Source of the DNA: a virus
Length of the DNA: 64,000 bases
Virus record (IMG/VR): IMGVR_UViG_3300005528_000046
Location: 1-64,000 of that record
Direction: 5' to 3' (one strand)
Part shown: positions 52,408 through 60,177 of the stretch, in pieces
How the letters are laid out: every line of letters begins with the position of its first letter
How positions within the stretch are numbered: position 1 is the first letter of the stretch
Notes under the pieces: model-generated
The model's database searches: none
The model's input: the letters and a program-made list of their open reading frames with translations, nothing else
Told to the model about the DNA's origin: nothing
Position numbers and translations under genes: made by a program

Positions 52408-53342
52408 AACATTCCCATTTTGAGTTGCATTAACCGTTCAAACGTTAATACATCAGTATCTTGTATAATATTGTTAATTTGTTGAAATCCTAATTCTGAT
52501 GCATCAGCATCTTGCAATTCTATAAAATATACATTAAGACCTTCAGCCATAAATCGTTCAGCAATTTGAATGGCATTCTTAAGTGCATCAGCATCTAGAC
52601 AAATATAAATGTCTCGTACGCGTTGTTCAATAATTTTTTTCTGAAGTGTGGATTGAATTATTTTACCAAACAAAGGAATTGCATTACGTTTAATTGCAAT
52701 TGCATCAAAAGCTCCTTCGCAAAGAATGATTGGCTGTGACCAATTAACGAAAAGATCAAAACCAATTATGTCTTTTGAAATTTTTGGATTTTTATGTTTT
52801 TGTGTATCTGATTTATAAAATGCTCTACTTACAAAATAATTTAATTGACCGTTACAATCATAACTAGGAATAATTATTTTTCCAGAATATTCTCCGGTTT
52901 CACAATATCCAATTCTATATTTAATGATATCAAATATAGTTACTCCTCTATTTTTAAGATAATGTATTGCATTTCTATAGTCCGGAGTAGTTTTAGGTAA
53001 CCATAATGGTTTATAATCTTTTGGAAGTTGTATTGTTTCTGTTTTAACATCAGCATCTTTAGTAACACGATATCGAGTTGATTCAATGATACGTCCTAGT
53101 TGTTCAAACTTTTCTTTAGGAAGATTTAGTTGTTTAAATAAACTAGAAATAGTACGACCTTTACGATCACTAATCCAACAATGCCATACATTTTCTCCTT
53201 GAGAATTTGTATTGATGTTTATTTCTAATTTAGGTTTGTAATGTGAAACAAATGGTGAGAAAAATGCTACGTTATCTCCAGAAGTAGTTTTACCTTTACC
53301 AAGTACTGATTCTAATAACTGAAGTAACTTAATATGTTTCAT
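52398..53342 (-). CDS. DnaG-type primase (gp61-like) with degenerate zinc finger
   Basis: A 314-residue primase-like protein. The TOPRIM core has IILCEGAFDAIAIK (E199) and YICLDADALK (D240 and D242), preceded by the primase core RIGYCETGEYSGKIIIPSYD. The N-terminus has the shape of a zinc-binding domain (FFSPFVSHYKPKLEI then VWHCWISDRKGRTI), but the expected CxxC...CxxC positions hold S, V, C and S, so it probably cannot bind zinc. It should make RNA primers, perhaps with altered start-site choice. It resembles T4 gp61 in size (342), and no helicase gene lies next to it here. Confidence 0.75.
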   Translation of the reverse strand: MKHIKLLQLLESVLGKGKTTSGDNVAFFSPFVSHYKPKLEININTNSQGENVWHCWISDRKGRTISSLFKQLNLPKEKFEQLGRIIESTRYRVTKDADVKTETIQLPKDYKPLWLPKTTPDYRNAIHYLKNRGVTIFDIIKYRIGYCETGEYSGKIIIPSYDCNGQLNYFVSRAFYKSDTQKHKNPKISKDIIGFDLFVNWSQPIILCEGAFDAIAIKRNAIPLFGKIIQSTLQKKIIEQRVRDIYICLDADALKNAIQIAERFMAEGLNVYFIELQDADASELGFQQINNIIQDTDVLTFERLMQLKMGMLWI

Positions 53343-53534
53343 TACTATTAATATAATGAAATACTAGTATATATCCTAATTAATTATATTAATATATTAA
53401 TAATATTAGTTAGACACATACATTACATTTCTGGTCTAACGATCGATTCAATTTCATACTGAATCAATCTATTAATTAAATAAATTTCATTAATCATCAA
53501 TGAATATATTATTTTTTTATCAAAAATCAAATCT
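53343..53534. other. AT-rich intergenic region with three hairpins
   Basis: These 192 bases hold no open frame I would support. There are three inverted repeats: GTTAGAC/GTCTAAC (53409-53415 with 53434-53440), GATTCA/TGAATC (53445-53450 with 53460-53465) and TTCATT/AATGAA (53486-53491 with 53499-53504). There is also a 10-base palindrome ATACTAGTAT and long A/T-only stretches. None has a following T tract on the minus strand, so they are not obvious terminators. It lies between endonuclease I and primase genes and could be a regulatory or origin region; this is inference. Confidence 0.4.
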
Positions 53535-54017
53535 TTAAGCAAAAAAAGTTTTAATTGTTTTCGGTTCTTCACCTTTTTTCAAACATTCCGCCATCCATTC
53601 CGACGGAATTTCTTTTTTTGCAACATGTTTTATTCCTAGTTTCAGCGCATAAGATTCATAAGTAGTTTTACTGCCTTTTGATATTTTTTGCGTTGGAGAT
53701 TGAAATACCATACGGATATCTATTCCAGGATTAGATGCTAATACATGTTTCATTTTTAAACGATCTGCACTAGTCCATCGTCCTTTTGTTTCAACATACA
53801 TGAATTCACCATTACGTTTTACAAATACAAAATCTGGAGTATATTTTGCTTTACGCTCTGGTACTATGTAATTTAATGTTTCAGTTTCATATTTCAAAGG
53901 ATAGTCAGTAGTTTTAATTTGTTCTGCTACTGTATGTTCTAGTCCTGATTTATATCCGTATTTAAGTGCAGCTGCACGTTTTGAATTTCCAGATGAATGA
54001 TAATGATTTTTTGCCAT
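53535..54017 (-). CDS. T7 endonuclease I-like Holliday junction resolvase
   Basis: A 160-residue protein that matches T7 gp3 along its length (149 residues there). Catalytic residues are E27 (SGLEHTV), D62 (YTPDFVF), E76 and K78 (VETKGRW), as E20, D55, E65 and K67 in T7. Later segments DRLKMKHVLASNPGIDIRMV, FQSPTQKISKGSKTTYESYA and IPSEWM also fit. It resolves branched DNA before packaging. T4 uses the unrelated endonuclease VII (gp49), so this is a replacement of function in a T4-like genome. It begins after a short gap from the M15-like peptidase gene. Confidence 0.9.
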   Translation of the reverse strand: MAKNHYHSSGNSKRAAALKYGYKSGLEHTVAEQIKTTDYPLKYETETLNYIVPERKAKYTPDFVFVKRNGEFMYVETKGRWTSADRLKMKHVLASNPGIDIRMVFQSPTQKISKGSKTTYESYALKLGIKHVAKKEIPSEWMAECLKKGEEPKTIKTFFA

Positions 54018-54035
54018 AACTTATTTTGTTTTATT

Positions 54036-55004
54036 TTACATATAATTCCATATGTATTTTTTAGTTACTATTTCTAATTTTTTAGTTTTTCGATTATACT
54101 TCCAAAATTTTGCAGTAAATGTTGACGGCCGATTCCCTTTACGTATGGTATCAATCATAAATTCAACTAGATCTCTAATCATTTTTATATTAGCTTTATC
54201 ATATCGTTTAGCTTGTTTTTCTAACGAAGTTAAAAGTTCCATTTCGTCTTTACGAAATTCCGACTTTAACCAATTGGCAGCACCTTCTTCATCATCATTA
54301 AATACTCCGCTAAAATTATCGAAATATTCTGCAGGATTTTTTGTAAATACATCATATAAATGTTTTGTATACCATTGTATCTTATCATGTACATTATTTA
54401 AATAAAGTGCAAATGCAATATCCATTTTAGTTACATTTTTACTAGGTAATGTAGAAACATGTATATGATCATAATGATCGGCTGCTTGCCATATATAAGA
54501 TTTTTTATTTCCACTTTCCCATAAAACATAACCCAATTTTTTAAGTTCTGCTACTAGTAAATTTCCTAATACTGTAAATGTTTTTCTATCATCCTGATAT
54601 GTTATGCCGTTTAATCTACTAATATCAACAGCATTTCCGGTATAATGTCTACTTATATTTCCAGATTCAGTATATTTATCATGCCCCGTTCTAGCAAATG
54701 TAATTTCAACATTTCCAATATTTGCTGCCTTTACGGCTTTTTTTAAATCTTGAAACAAATTTAAATCAATTTGATCAGCCTTTGCTTTATTACTTAAAGT
54801 CAATCGGCCGGGTTTATTTATTGGATTTTTTATAGGTATATCATCTGTTTTCTTGATATTTGTATCAGTATCTGTCTTTTTTACATCAGTATCAGTTTTT
54901 GGTTTTATAACTGGTTCAGTTTTTACTATAACATCAGTTTTTTTCTTTTTTGCAAAAATAGAATCTAAATTTGGATCTTGTTCGTATAATATTGAAGTAT
55001 TCAT
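54036..55004 (-). CDS. M15-type zinc peptidase with short leader
   Basis: A 322-residue protein. After a low-complexity Lys/Thr/Asp segment (18-60), the domain at about 75-190 has SRHYTGNAVDIS (H120, D127) and HYDHIHVS (H180, H182), the SxHxxGxAxD...HxH pattern of M15 D-Ala-D-Ala/L-Ala-D-Glu peptidases with zinc ligands H120, D127 and H182. The C-terminal 130 residues are helical. It probably cuts peptidoglycan peptides. There is no signal peptide; instead it begins MNTSILYEQDPNLD, a short stretch with L-Y-E. It may be the tail-borne or head-packaged lytic enzyme, or an endolysin. The choice between these is open. Confidence 0.7.
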   Translation of the reverse strand: MNTSILYEQDPNLDSIFAKKKKTDVIVKTEPVIKPKTDTDVKKTDTDTNIKKTDDIPIKNPINKPGRLTLSNKAKADQIDLNLFQDLKKAVKAANIGNVEITFARTGHDKYTESGNISRHYTGNAVDISRLNGITYQDDRKTFTVLGNLLVAELKKLGYVLWESGNKKSYIWQAADHYDHIHVSTLPSKNVTKMDIAFALYLNNVHDKIQWYTKHLYDVFTKNPAEYFDNFSGVFNDDEEGAANWLKSEFRKDEMELLTSLEKQAKRYDKANIKMIRDLVEFMIDTIRKGNRPSTFTAKFWKYNRKTKKLEIVTKKYIWNYM

Positions 55005-55014
55005 GATAATATAT

Positions 55015-56574
55015 CTATTGAATTTTTTGATTTTTATGTTTTATAATCCACTGATGTGTATCTTGTGTAATCTGATCACGATCTACTTTATTTATATCTA
55101 TATCACGATTTCCAGATTTATATGCAACAATTACATTAATTAATTCTATTAATTCTTGCATATCGTTATCCCATTTGCCGGATGGTGTTTGATTGATAAA
55201 TTTATCTATAGGATAGTCTTGTTTTCTAGATTCAAAAAATTCTAAATTTGTTGTGAACATTTCGATCATATCTACTTGTAAACTTCGTATAACATTAGTA
55301 TCACTATCTTCATAAACCGGACCATCATATGATTTATAATCAACTTGTATTCCGTTTACATATTTATTTTTTGGTTTATTATTTTCATCCCATAAAATTC
55401 CGTTAAATGGTTTATTATTTTTAAAATAACCTTCAAAATATTCGTCAGCTAATACTCGATTTAATTTTCCTTGTGATAATTGTCCATTTCGAATAATACC
55501 TGTAAATTGATGTGTTGGTAATCCATCTGGTGTTTCTTGTCGATTACCAGTTTTTATATCTAATTGTAATGGTAAATTATTTGCATTTCCATTATTTAAA
55601 TCTATAATATTTATAGCATAATATCCAATCTGATCAGATCCATATTTAAATTTTGAACGTTCATTTGTAGACTTAAATGACCCATCATATATAATAATCG
55701 TCGTCGGATCTGTAAGTATTAATTTACCATCTAACGGTATATTATTTTTAGTATCAAAATTTCCATAAAATTGAATTTTAGATATAGTTCGACTCCATAT
55801 ATTTTTTGATAATTGGACTGTTAATGGATCTGATTCTGATACCAATATTGTATCTGGAATTTTTAATAATTCCTCTGGAGTTTGTAAATCAGCTGTTGAT
55901 ATTTTTTTATTAATTGTTTTTAATTGTACTAACCACTCATATGCTTTTTTATATCTCGTTGCATCTATAAAAGTTTTATCGATAATTGATGTAACTGGTT
56001 TTAAATTAATCAAATCTATAATTCTATTGGCTGATAGATGTGGAGTATTATTAGCTAATGGTAAAGCACCGCTAGATACAGTAACTTCTGGATATATCGA
56101 TTGAATTCCACCACTAGGTAATCCTAATGCAACATTGTATTGTCCAGATTTACTTTTAGTTACACTAGATTTATATATCCACATTAATTCTTCAATATAA
56201 TTTTTAGGTAATATCCAATAATTATATAAATAATTTTTTTTTGAATCACGTTGATCTGCAGAACGAATGAATAAATAATTACCGTTTAAAAAACGTTGCA
56301 ATGTTTGATTTTGATTGATTCGTTGAGCAATTGCCTTTTCTACACTTTGTTTACTAGCTAGTTCTCCATTTCTTCTTTTAGCAATTGCTTTTAATTGAAA
56401 TCCAGCTACAGCGCCTGCATCTTGAGCTTCTGCTATATCAGCTGATCGCAATCCGGTTTTAATAATTACCGTAATAACTTGCGTACTTGTTTTTGGTACA
56501 GCAGCTGTTGGTTGCAGATTTGATTGCTCTAATAATAATTTTCGTATAATTTGTTCTATCATGATGCGTTTCAT
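55015..56574 (-). CDS. Unknown protein with MORN-like segments
   Basis: A 519-residue protein. The first ATG at 56574 (MKRIMIEQIIRKLLLEQSNL) or the second at 56562 (MIEQIIRKLLLEQ) may be used. The N-terminus is amphipathic and contains L-L-E. Residues about 265-400 have YDGSF and FEGYFKNNKPFNGILWDENN units with Y/F-x-G spacing, reminiscent of MORN repeats but few in number. No catalytic residues are obvious. It sits between the kinase-like and peptidase genes with a near-copy of the TATTTATA box just upstream. Function unknown; the leader and neighbours suggest a virion-internal protein. Confidence 0.6.
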   Translation of the reverse strand: MKRIMIEQIIRKLLLEQSNLQPTAAVPKTSTQVITVIIKTGLRSADIAEAQDAGAVAGFQLKAIAKRRNGELASKQSVEKAIAQRINQNQTLQRFLNGNYLFIRSADQRDSKKNYLYNYWILPKNYIEELMWIYKSSVTKSKSGQYNVALGLPSGGIQSIYPEVTVSSGALPLANNTPHLSANRIIDLINLKPVTSIIDKTFIDATRYKKAYEWLVQLKTINKKISTADLQTPEELLKIPDTILVSESDPLTVQLSKNIWSRTISKIQFYGNFDTKNNIPLDGKLILTDPTTIIIYDGSFKSTNERSKFKYGSDQIGYYAINIIDLNNGNANNLPLQLDIKTGNRQETPDGLPTHQFTGIIRNGQLSQGKLNRVLADEYFEGYFKNNKPFNGILWDENNKPKNKYVNGIQVDYKSYDGPVYEDSDTNVIRSLQVDMIEMFTTNLEFFESRKQDYPIDKFINQTPSGKWDNDMQELIELINVIVAYKSGNRDIDINKVDRDQITQDTHQWIIKHKNQKIQ

Positions 56575-56579
56575 ATATT

Positions 56580-56588
56580 AATAAATAT
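56580..56588 (-). promoter_or_regulatory. Near-copy of TATTTATA box
   Basis: GGATATTTATTAATATATG. It differs from the consensus in the last base and lies 5 bases from ATG 56574 or 17 bases from ATG 56562. The second spacing is more usual for the box and favours the shorter product. Confidence 0.35.
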
Positions 56589-56591
56589 CCG

Positions 56592-57128
56592 TTACCAATC
56601 AACCATTACCAAATTTCCGTTCCAACTCATTACATTATCAGATCGAAAATCTAAATCTAAATCAAATTCTGGTATATCTAATTTTTCAATGTCTGTTTTT
56701 AGAGCATTTAAAAAATTATCAACCACCAGATCAATTGTATCTGTTTCAGCAACAAAATCAAATATTGAAACTTCACCACCATTTTCTCTAGCAAATACAG
56801 CATAATCTTGCATAAAATTATCAATGCTTGTTTTGATACGTGTGGATAATTCTGAAGCATTTGCCATAATATACATGTTTTTACCGTCAACATAATATAC
56901 CGGAATAAACGTTGTGAACATGTCACTGCGATTAACTATGCGTTTAGCAACTTCATATTCATCACGTTCTTTAGTAATTTTAAAAACTTTATCTTCACCG
57001 TCGATTTCATATACACGACCATTATCACCCGCACCGATTAATCGAAATGCATTGTTTTGTATTTTTTTCAAACAACGTTGAATATCAGAATCTGATATCT
57101 CTCGTAGTATTTGTTTTAATCGTATCAT
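56592..57128 (-). CDS. Minimal protein kinase-like protein
   Basis: A 178-residue protein with the marks of a kinase catalytic core: Gly-rich loop IGAGDNGRVY (32-40), ATP-lysine K50 in KVFKIT, a catalytic-loop-like DFRSDN with D160 and N165 (the spacing of HRDLxxxN, although the His position is D158), and VMVDW with D177 as the metal-binding Asp. The chain ends one residue later, so the activation segment and C-terminal helices are missing. It may be a very small kinase or a pseudo-kinase. It begins MIRLKQILREISDSD, a leader with L-R-E. It overlaps the preceding gene by four bases (ATGA). Confidence 0.7.
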   Translation of the reverse strand: MIRLKQILREISDSDIQRCLKKIQNNAFRLIGAGDNGRVYEIDGEDKVFKITKERDEYEVAKRIVNRSDMFTTFIPVYYVDGKNMYIMANASELSTRIKTSIDNFMQDYAVFARENGGEVSIFDFVAETDTIDLVVDNFLNALKTDIEKLDIPEFDLDLDFRSDNVMSWNGNLVMVDW

Positions 57129-58804
57129 GTTTGAGATCCATTAATATTTGTTGATAAAACGGTTGCTGGTGTAATATTTTTATCTAAATCAATTCTAATT
57201 AAAAAATTCGTATCAACATCATTTCGTTTTCTAATAGGCTGTGCTAGTTTTCCTACTGCTAGTAATTGACCTGCATCATTATATAATCCTATAGTTGTAA
57301 TATATGGTGCAAATGAACTACCCGTAACAAATGAATGATATGTTACATCATTATCTTTAGTAAGAGTTGGATTCAATGATAAATTAAAATCACCGGCATC
57401 TAATTTTGTTACAACCCCTAATTCATAGCTTGTTAGTGTGCTTTTATAACTAGCAGTGTATGTTTGTTGCAATATGTCGTGAAATCTAGGATCTAGAGTT
57501 GATACTACTACTAGGCCTTGTTTTGAAAATACATTTCCAACATGATTTGTTTGTAAAAGTCTGTATTCTCCAGATGCTCCAAATTCTGACGGGTTATATA
57601 AATTTGAAATTTCTTGGGTTGATAAAGCTCGATTAAAAATTCTAATTTCATCTATAGATCCAGAGAACGTTTCCCCCGATATTCCAGTACCGCCTATCAT
57701 TAATGGATGATCATTATCAATTCTAGCTGACACAGCTAACGGATTATATGTATTAGTTAGCCAAGTAGCAGATGCTGAAGTTACAAATGTACTATTAATA
57801 TATAATTCTACGTTACTGCCTGTCTTCTGAAATAAAATATGTTGATATGAATCTATACTTACAAAAATACCTAAATTAGTAGTTGCTTGTACAGTTTGAG
57901 TGCCGCCTTTTATAGAACAAATTATATCATTATTACCATTTACTTCAATTTTAAATGGATATTGTGTAATATTGCTACCGCTAGCTTTTGCAATTATTAA
58001 TCTATTAGGTCCTGTAAATGGTATTGATAAATCGGTATCGGAAGATGCAAATAATGAGATTGCATAATCAGAATCTCTGGAATAATCTCCATCTATTGTA
58101 GTTTTAATATATCCAGGATTTGAAAAATTTGCTGCAGTACCGAGCGGAACAAAAGTATTGCCACTTGGAGTATTATATGAAACTCGTATTCCTGGAATAA
58201 AAGTTACATTACGTGAGTCAAAATTACAACGAGATGCATCAAAACATTCATTAAATCCTTCATAAAATTTAACACCTGTTACTATAGATTCGGTTGGAAA
58301 TGTACTACTATACAAATTACCATAACGATCTGAATGTATTCTTAATTTAGTTAAACCAAATCCATCAAGAAATGCAGATCCAGTAAACGTAAATGATCCT
58401 GGTTTTATTCCTTCACCAATTTTTTTGTAAGGAAATGATAATACGGATGCTGATTGATATAAATACTTTTTAGTTCGATTTAAATCCGTAGGACCTAATG
58501 TATTATATGGTTGCGTTCTATATTTGTAAAATAAATGATTAATAGAATCATATATTACGGTTTGCAAACTGTCATCAACATTTTTTGCATCATTGTATGT
58601 TAATTCAGTTTCTAATGCTGGTAATATATCCGAATATATTGCATTTAACGGTAAACAACTAGATGTAGCACTACCAGATAATACAGTCCAAGATTTATAT
58701 GTTTGAAACGGATTGATAGTTACATCTGAATTATCAATTTTTTTAAACACACTAGGATATATTCCTTGATACGTTTCTTCTGAAGATATTTTTGTGTCTG
58801 CCAT
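57125..58804 (-). CDS. Tail structural protein with LamG-like domain
   Basis: A 559-residue virion protein. Residues about 230-410 form a concanavalin/LamG-like sandwich (DYAISLFASSDTDLSIPFTG, LIIAKASG, LMIGGTGISGETFSGSIDEI, then RIFNRALSTQEISNLYN). The last 55 residues (SFAPYITTIGLYNDAGQLLA, VGKLAQPIRKRND, FLIRIDLD) are homologous to the end of the next gene upstream (58864-60159), so the two share an attachment or assembly domain. It probably binds carbohydrate on the host surface. A stem-loop and a near-copy of the TATTTATA box precede it. Confidence 0.65.
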   Translation of the reverse strand: MADTKISSEETYQGIYPSVFKKIDNSDVTINPFQTYKSWTVLSGSATSSCLPLNAIYSDILPALETELTYNDAKNVDDSLQTVIYDSINHLFYKYRTQPYNTLGPTDLNRTKKYLYQSASVLSFPYKKIGEGIKPGSFTFTGSAFLDGFGLTKLRIHSDRYGNLYSSTFPTESIVTGVKFYEGFNECFDASRCNFDSRNVTFIPGIRVSYNTPSGNTFVPLGTAANFSNPGYIKTTIDGDYSRDSDYAISLFASSDTDLSIPFTGPNRLIIAKASGSNITQYPFKIEVNGNNDIICSIKGGTQTVQATTNLGIFVSIDSYQHILFQKTGSNVELYINSTFVTSASATWLTNTYNPLAVSARIDNDHPLMIGGTGISGETFSGSIDEIRIFNRALSTQEISNLYNPSEFGASGEYRLLQTNHVGNVFSKQGLVVVSTLDPRFHDILQQTYTASYKSTLTSYELGVVTKLDAGDFNLSLNPTLTKDNDVTYHSFVTGSSFAPYITTIGLYNDAGQLLAVGKLAQPIRKRNDVDTNFLIRIDLDKNITPATVLSTNINGSQT

Positions 58805-58809
58805 ACAGT

Positions 58810-58848
58810 AAAAACCCTGCTACATTTATAATAAATATAACAGGGGTT
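58810..58848 (-). promoter_or_regulatory. Terminator-like hairpin with TATTTATT box in its loop
   Basis: On the minus strand AACCCCTG and CAGGGTT pair as a 7-bp stem with one bulged base, followed by TTTTT. The 21-base loop contains ATATTTATT (58830-58838), a near-copy of the candidate promoter. It lies between the genes at 58864 and 58804; the T run ends five bases before the next ATG. Confidence 0.5.
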
Positions 58849-58863
58849 AAATCATTGTATATT

Positions 58864-60159
58864 TTAGAAATCAAGCTTTACTCGTATAAGAGCTTCTCTT
58901 TGGAATGATTTCAATAATGGTTTACTCAATTTTGCTACTGCTAACAATTCTTGACTGTCATTATACAATCCAACCGTAGTAATATAAGTTTTAGGATTTC
59001 CAATAAATGTAGATTCAGCAATTTGACCTACCGATCCAGTTACATATGAAGGATTATTAGAAAAATTATATTCAGCATTTTTAACTCGAACAAAGTAATG
59101 TGTACTAGTAATTTTTTCTGAATTTCTTGCTAAAAATCCATATGGATCAGAAGTTTCTGGATCTGTAAAAAAAGATGAACCAGATATTGAATGAAATAAT
59201 ACAAAATGATTATTACCTTCAACACTAGAAGAAACATTAGTAGCAAATCCCAACTGTTGATCTAGCATTTTTCCATCTAAAACTAATACACCATGATCTG
59301 GATATGCTAATCCATAATATGTTGGTGCAGCTGAATTATATACACCGGAGTTAATTGATCCGGATACAATATTATAAATTTTTCCAGAATCTCCAATAGT
59401 TGCAGAAGCTAAAGATGAATCATCAATTAATTTTATAATACCACTACCAGTAACAACAGAACCTGTAGCATTCGTTGCACGAGATGAAATTTTAACTAAT
59501 GGTAGTTCAAAATTACCAGCATCCAAACGTTCCTTAAGACGATTACGTTTAAAATTAACAATGTATATAGAATCTGTACTACCCGATCCTGCAGTAGTAA
59601 ATCTTGTATCTGTAGGTTTTAATAAAAGTTGTTTGTATTGTGAATAAACTGCTTTAGATGGCGAATCATTTAAAGTGCCTTGAGAATCAGAACCACTACC
59701 CAATGCATGACCATATGCTAAAGAAAATTGAACCGCAGATCCTTCATTTGCAGGATTTTCTTGATATACATCTACATAATAACGACGTTGTGATACGGTT
59801 TGATTAGAAGATGTTGCATATGTAGTTAAACTAGCAATACCATCACTCCATAACCCAGCAGTTACAACTTCAGTTTGATTTGATACAACATCATTTACTA
59901 TATCAAATTTTGTAAATATACGTCCGTTTCTAGCTAAAATTGAAGTTTGTTGTTGATCGGCAATAATTTGATTAGCTAATTGTTGAGCCAATTGTTGTAC
60001 TTGCTGAGTAATCAAATTTTGCGTAGGTATACTATTTGTTAACTGTTGATTCGTTACTTGTTGTCCTACAAGATTAGCACCAACTCGTCCTCCACCTGAT
60101 TGAGGTGGAACACCGCCATGTCTAGGTTGTTGTTTTAATTTTTCAATAATTTTATTCAT
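58864..60159 (-). CDS. Tail structural protein sharing a C-terminal domain
   Basis: A 431-residue protein. The N-terminus (MNKIIEKLKQQPRHGGVPPQ) leads to a Gln-rich stretch, NQQLTNSIPTQNLITQQVQQ (about 36-70), followed by a Ser/Thr-rich middle with strand patterns and the ending KTYITTVGLYNDSQELLAVA, KLSKPLLKSF...ALIRVKLDF, shared with the 57125 gene. No enzyme motif. It lies between a 216-residue structural gene and the LamG-like gene, and probably forms part of a tail appendage. Confidence 0.65.
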   Translation of the reverse strand: MNKIIEKLKQQPRHGGVPPQSGGGRVGANLVGQQVTNQQLTNSIPTQNLITQQVQQLAQQLANQIIADQQQTSILARNGRIFTKFDIVNDVVSNQTEVVTAGLWSDGIASLTTYATSSNQTVSQRRYYVDVYQENPANEGSAVQFSLAYGHALGSGSDSQGTLNDSPSKAVYSQYKQLLLKPTDTRFTTAGSGSTDSIYIVNFKRNRLKERLDAGNFELPLVKISSRATNATGSVVTGSGIIKLIDDSSLASATIGDSGKIYNIVSGSINSGVYNSAAPTYYGLAYPDHGVLVLDGKMLDQQLGFATNVSSSVEGNNHFVLFHSISGSSFFTDPETSDPYGFLARNSEKITSTHYFVRVKNAEYNFSNNPSYVTGSVGQIAESTFIGNPKTYITTVGLYNDSQELLAVAKLSKPLLKSFQREALIRVKLDF

Positions 60160-60177
60160 AATTTTTTCTTTATAAAA

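Noticed and set aside
53409-53504. Stem-loops in the 53343-53534 gap as terminators of the resolvase gene.
   Set aside because: No T tract follows any stem on the minus strand; stems are AT-rich and weak.
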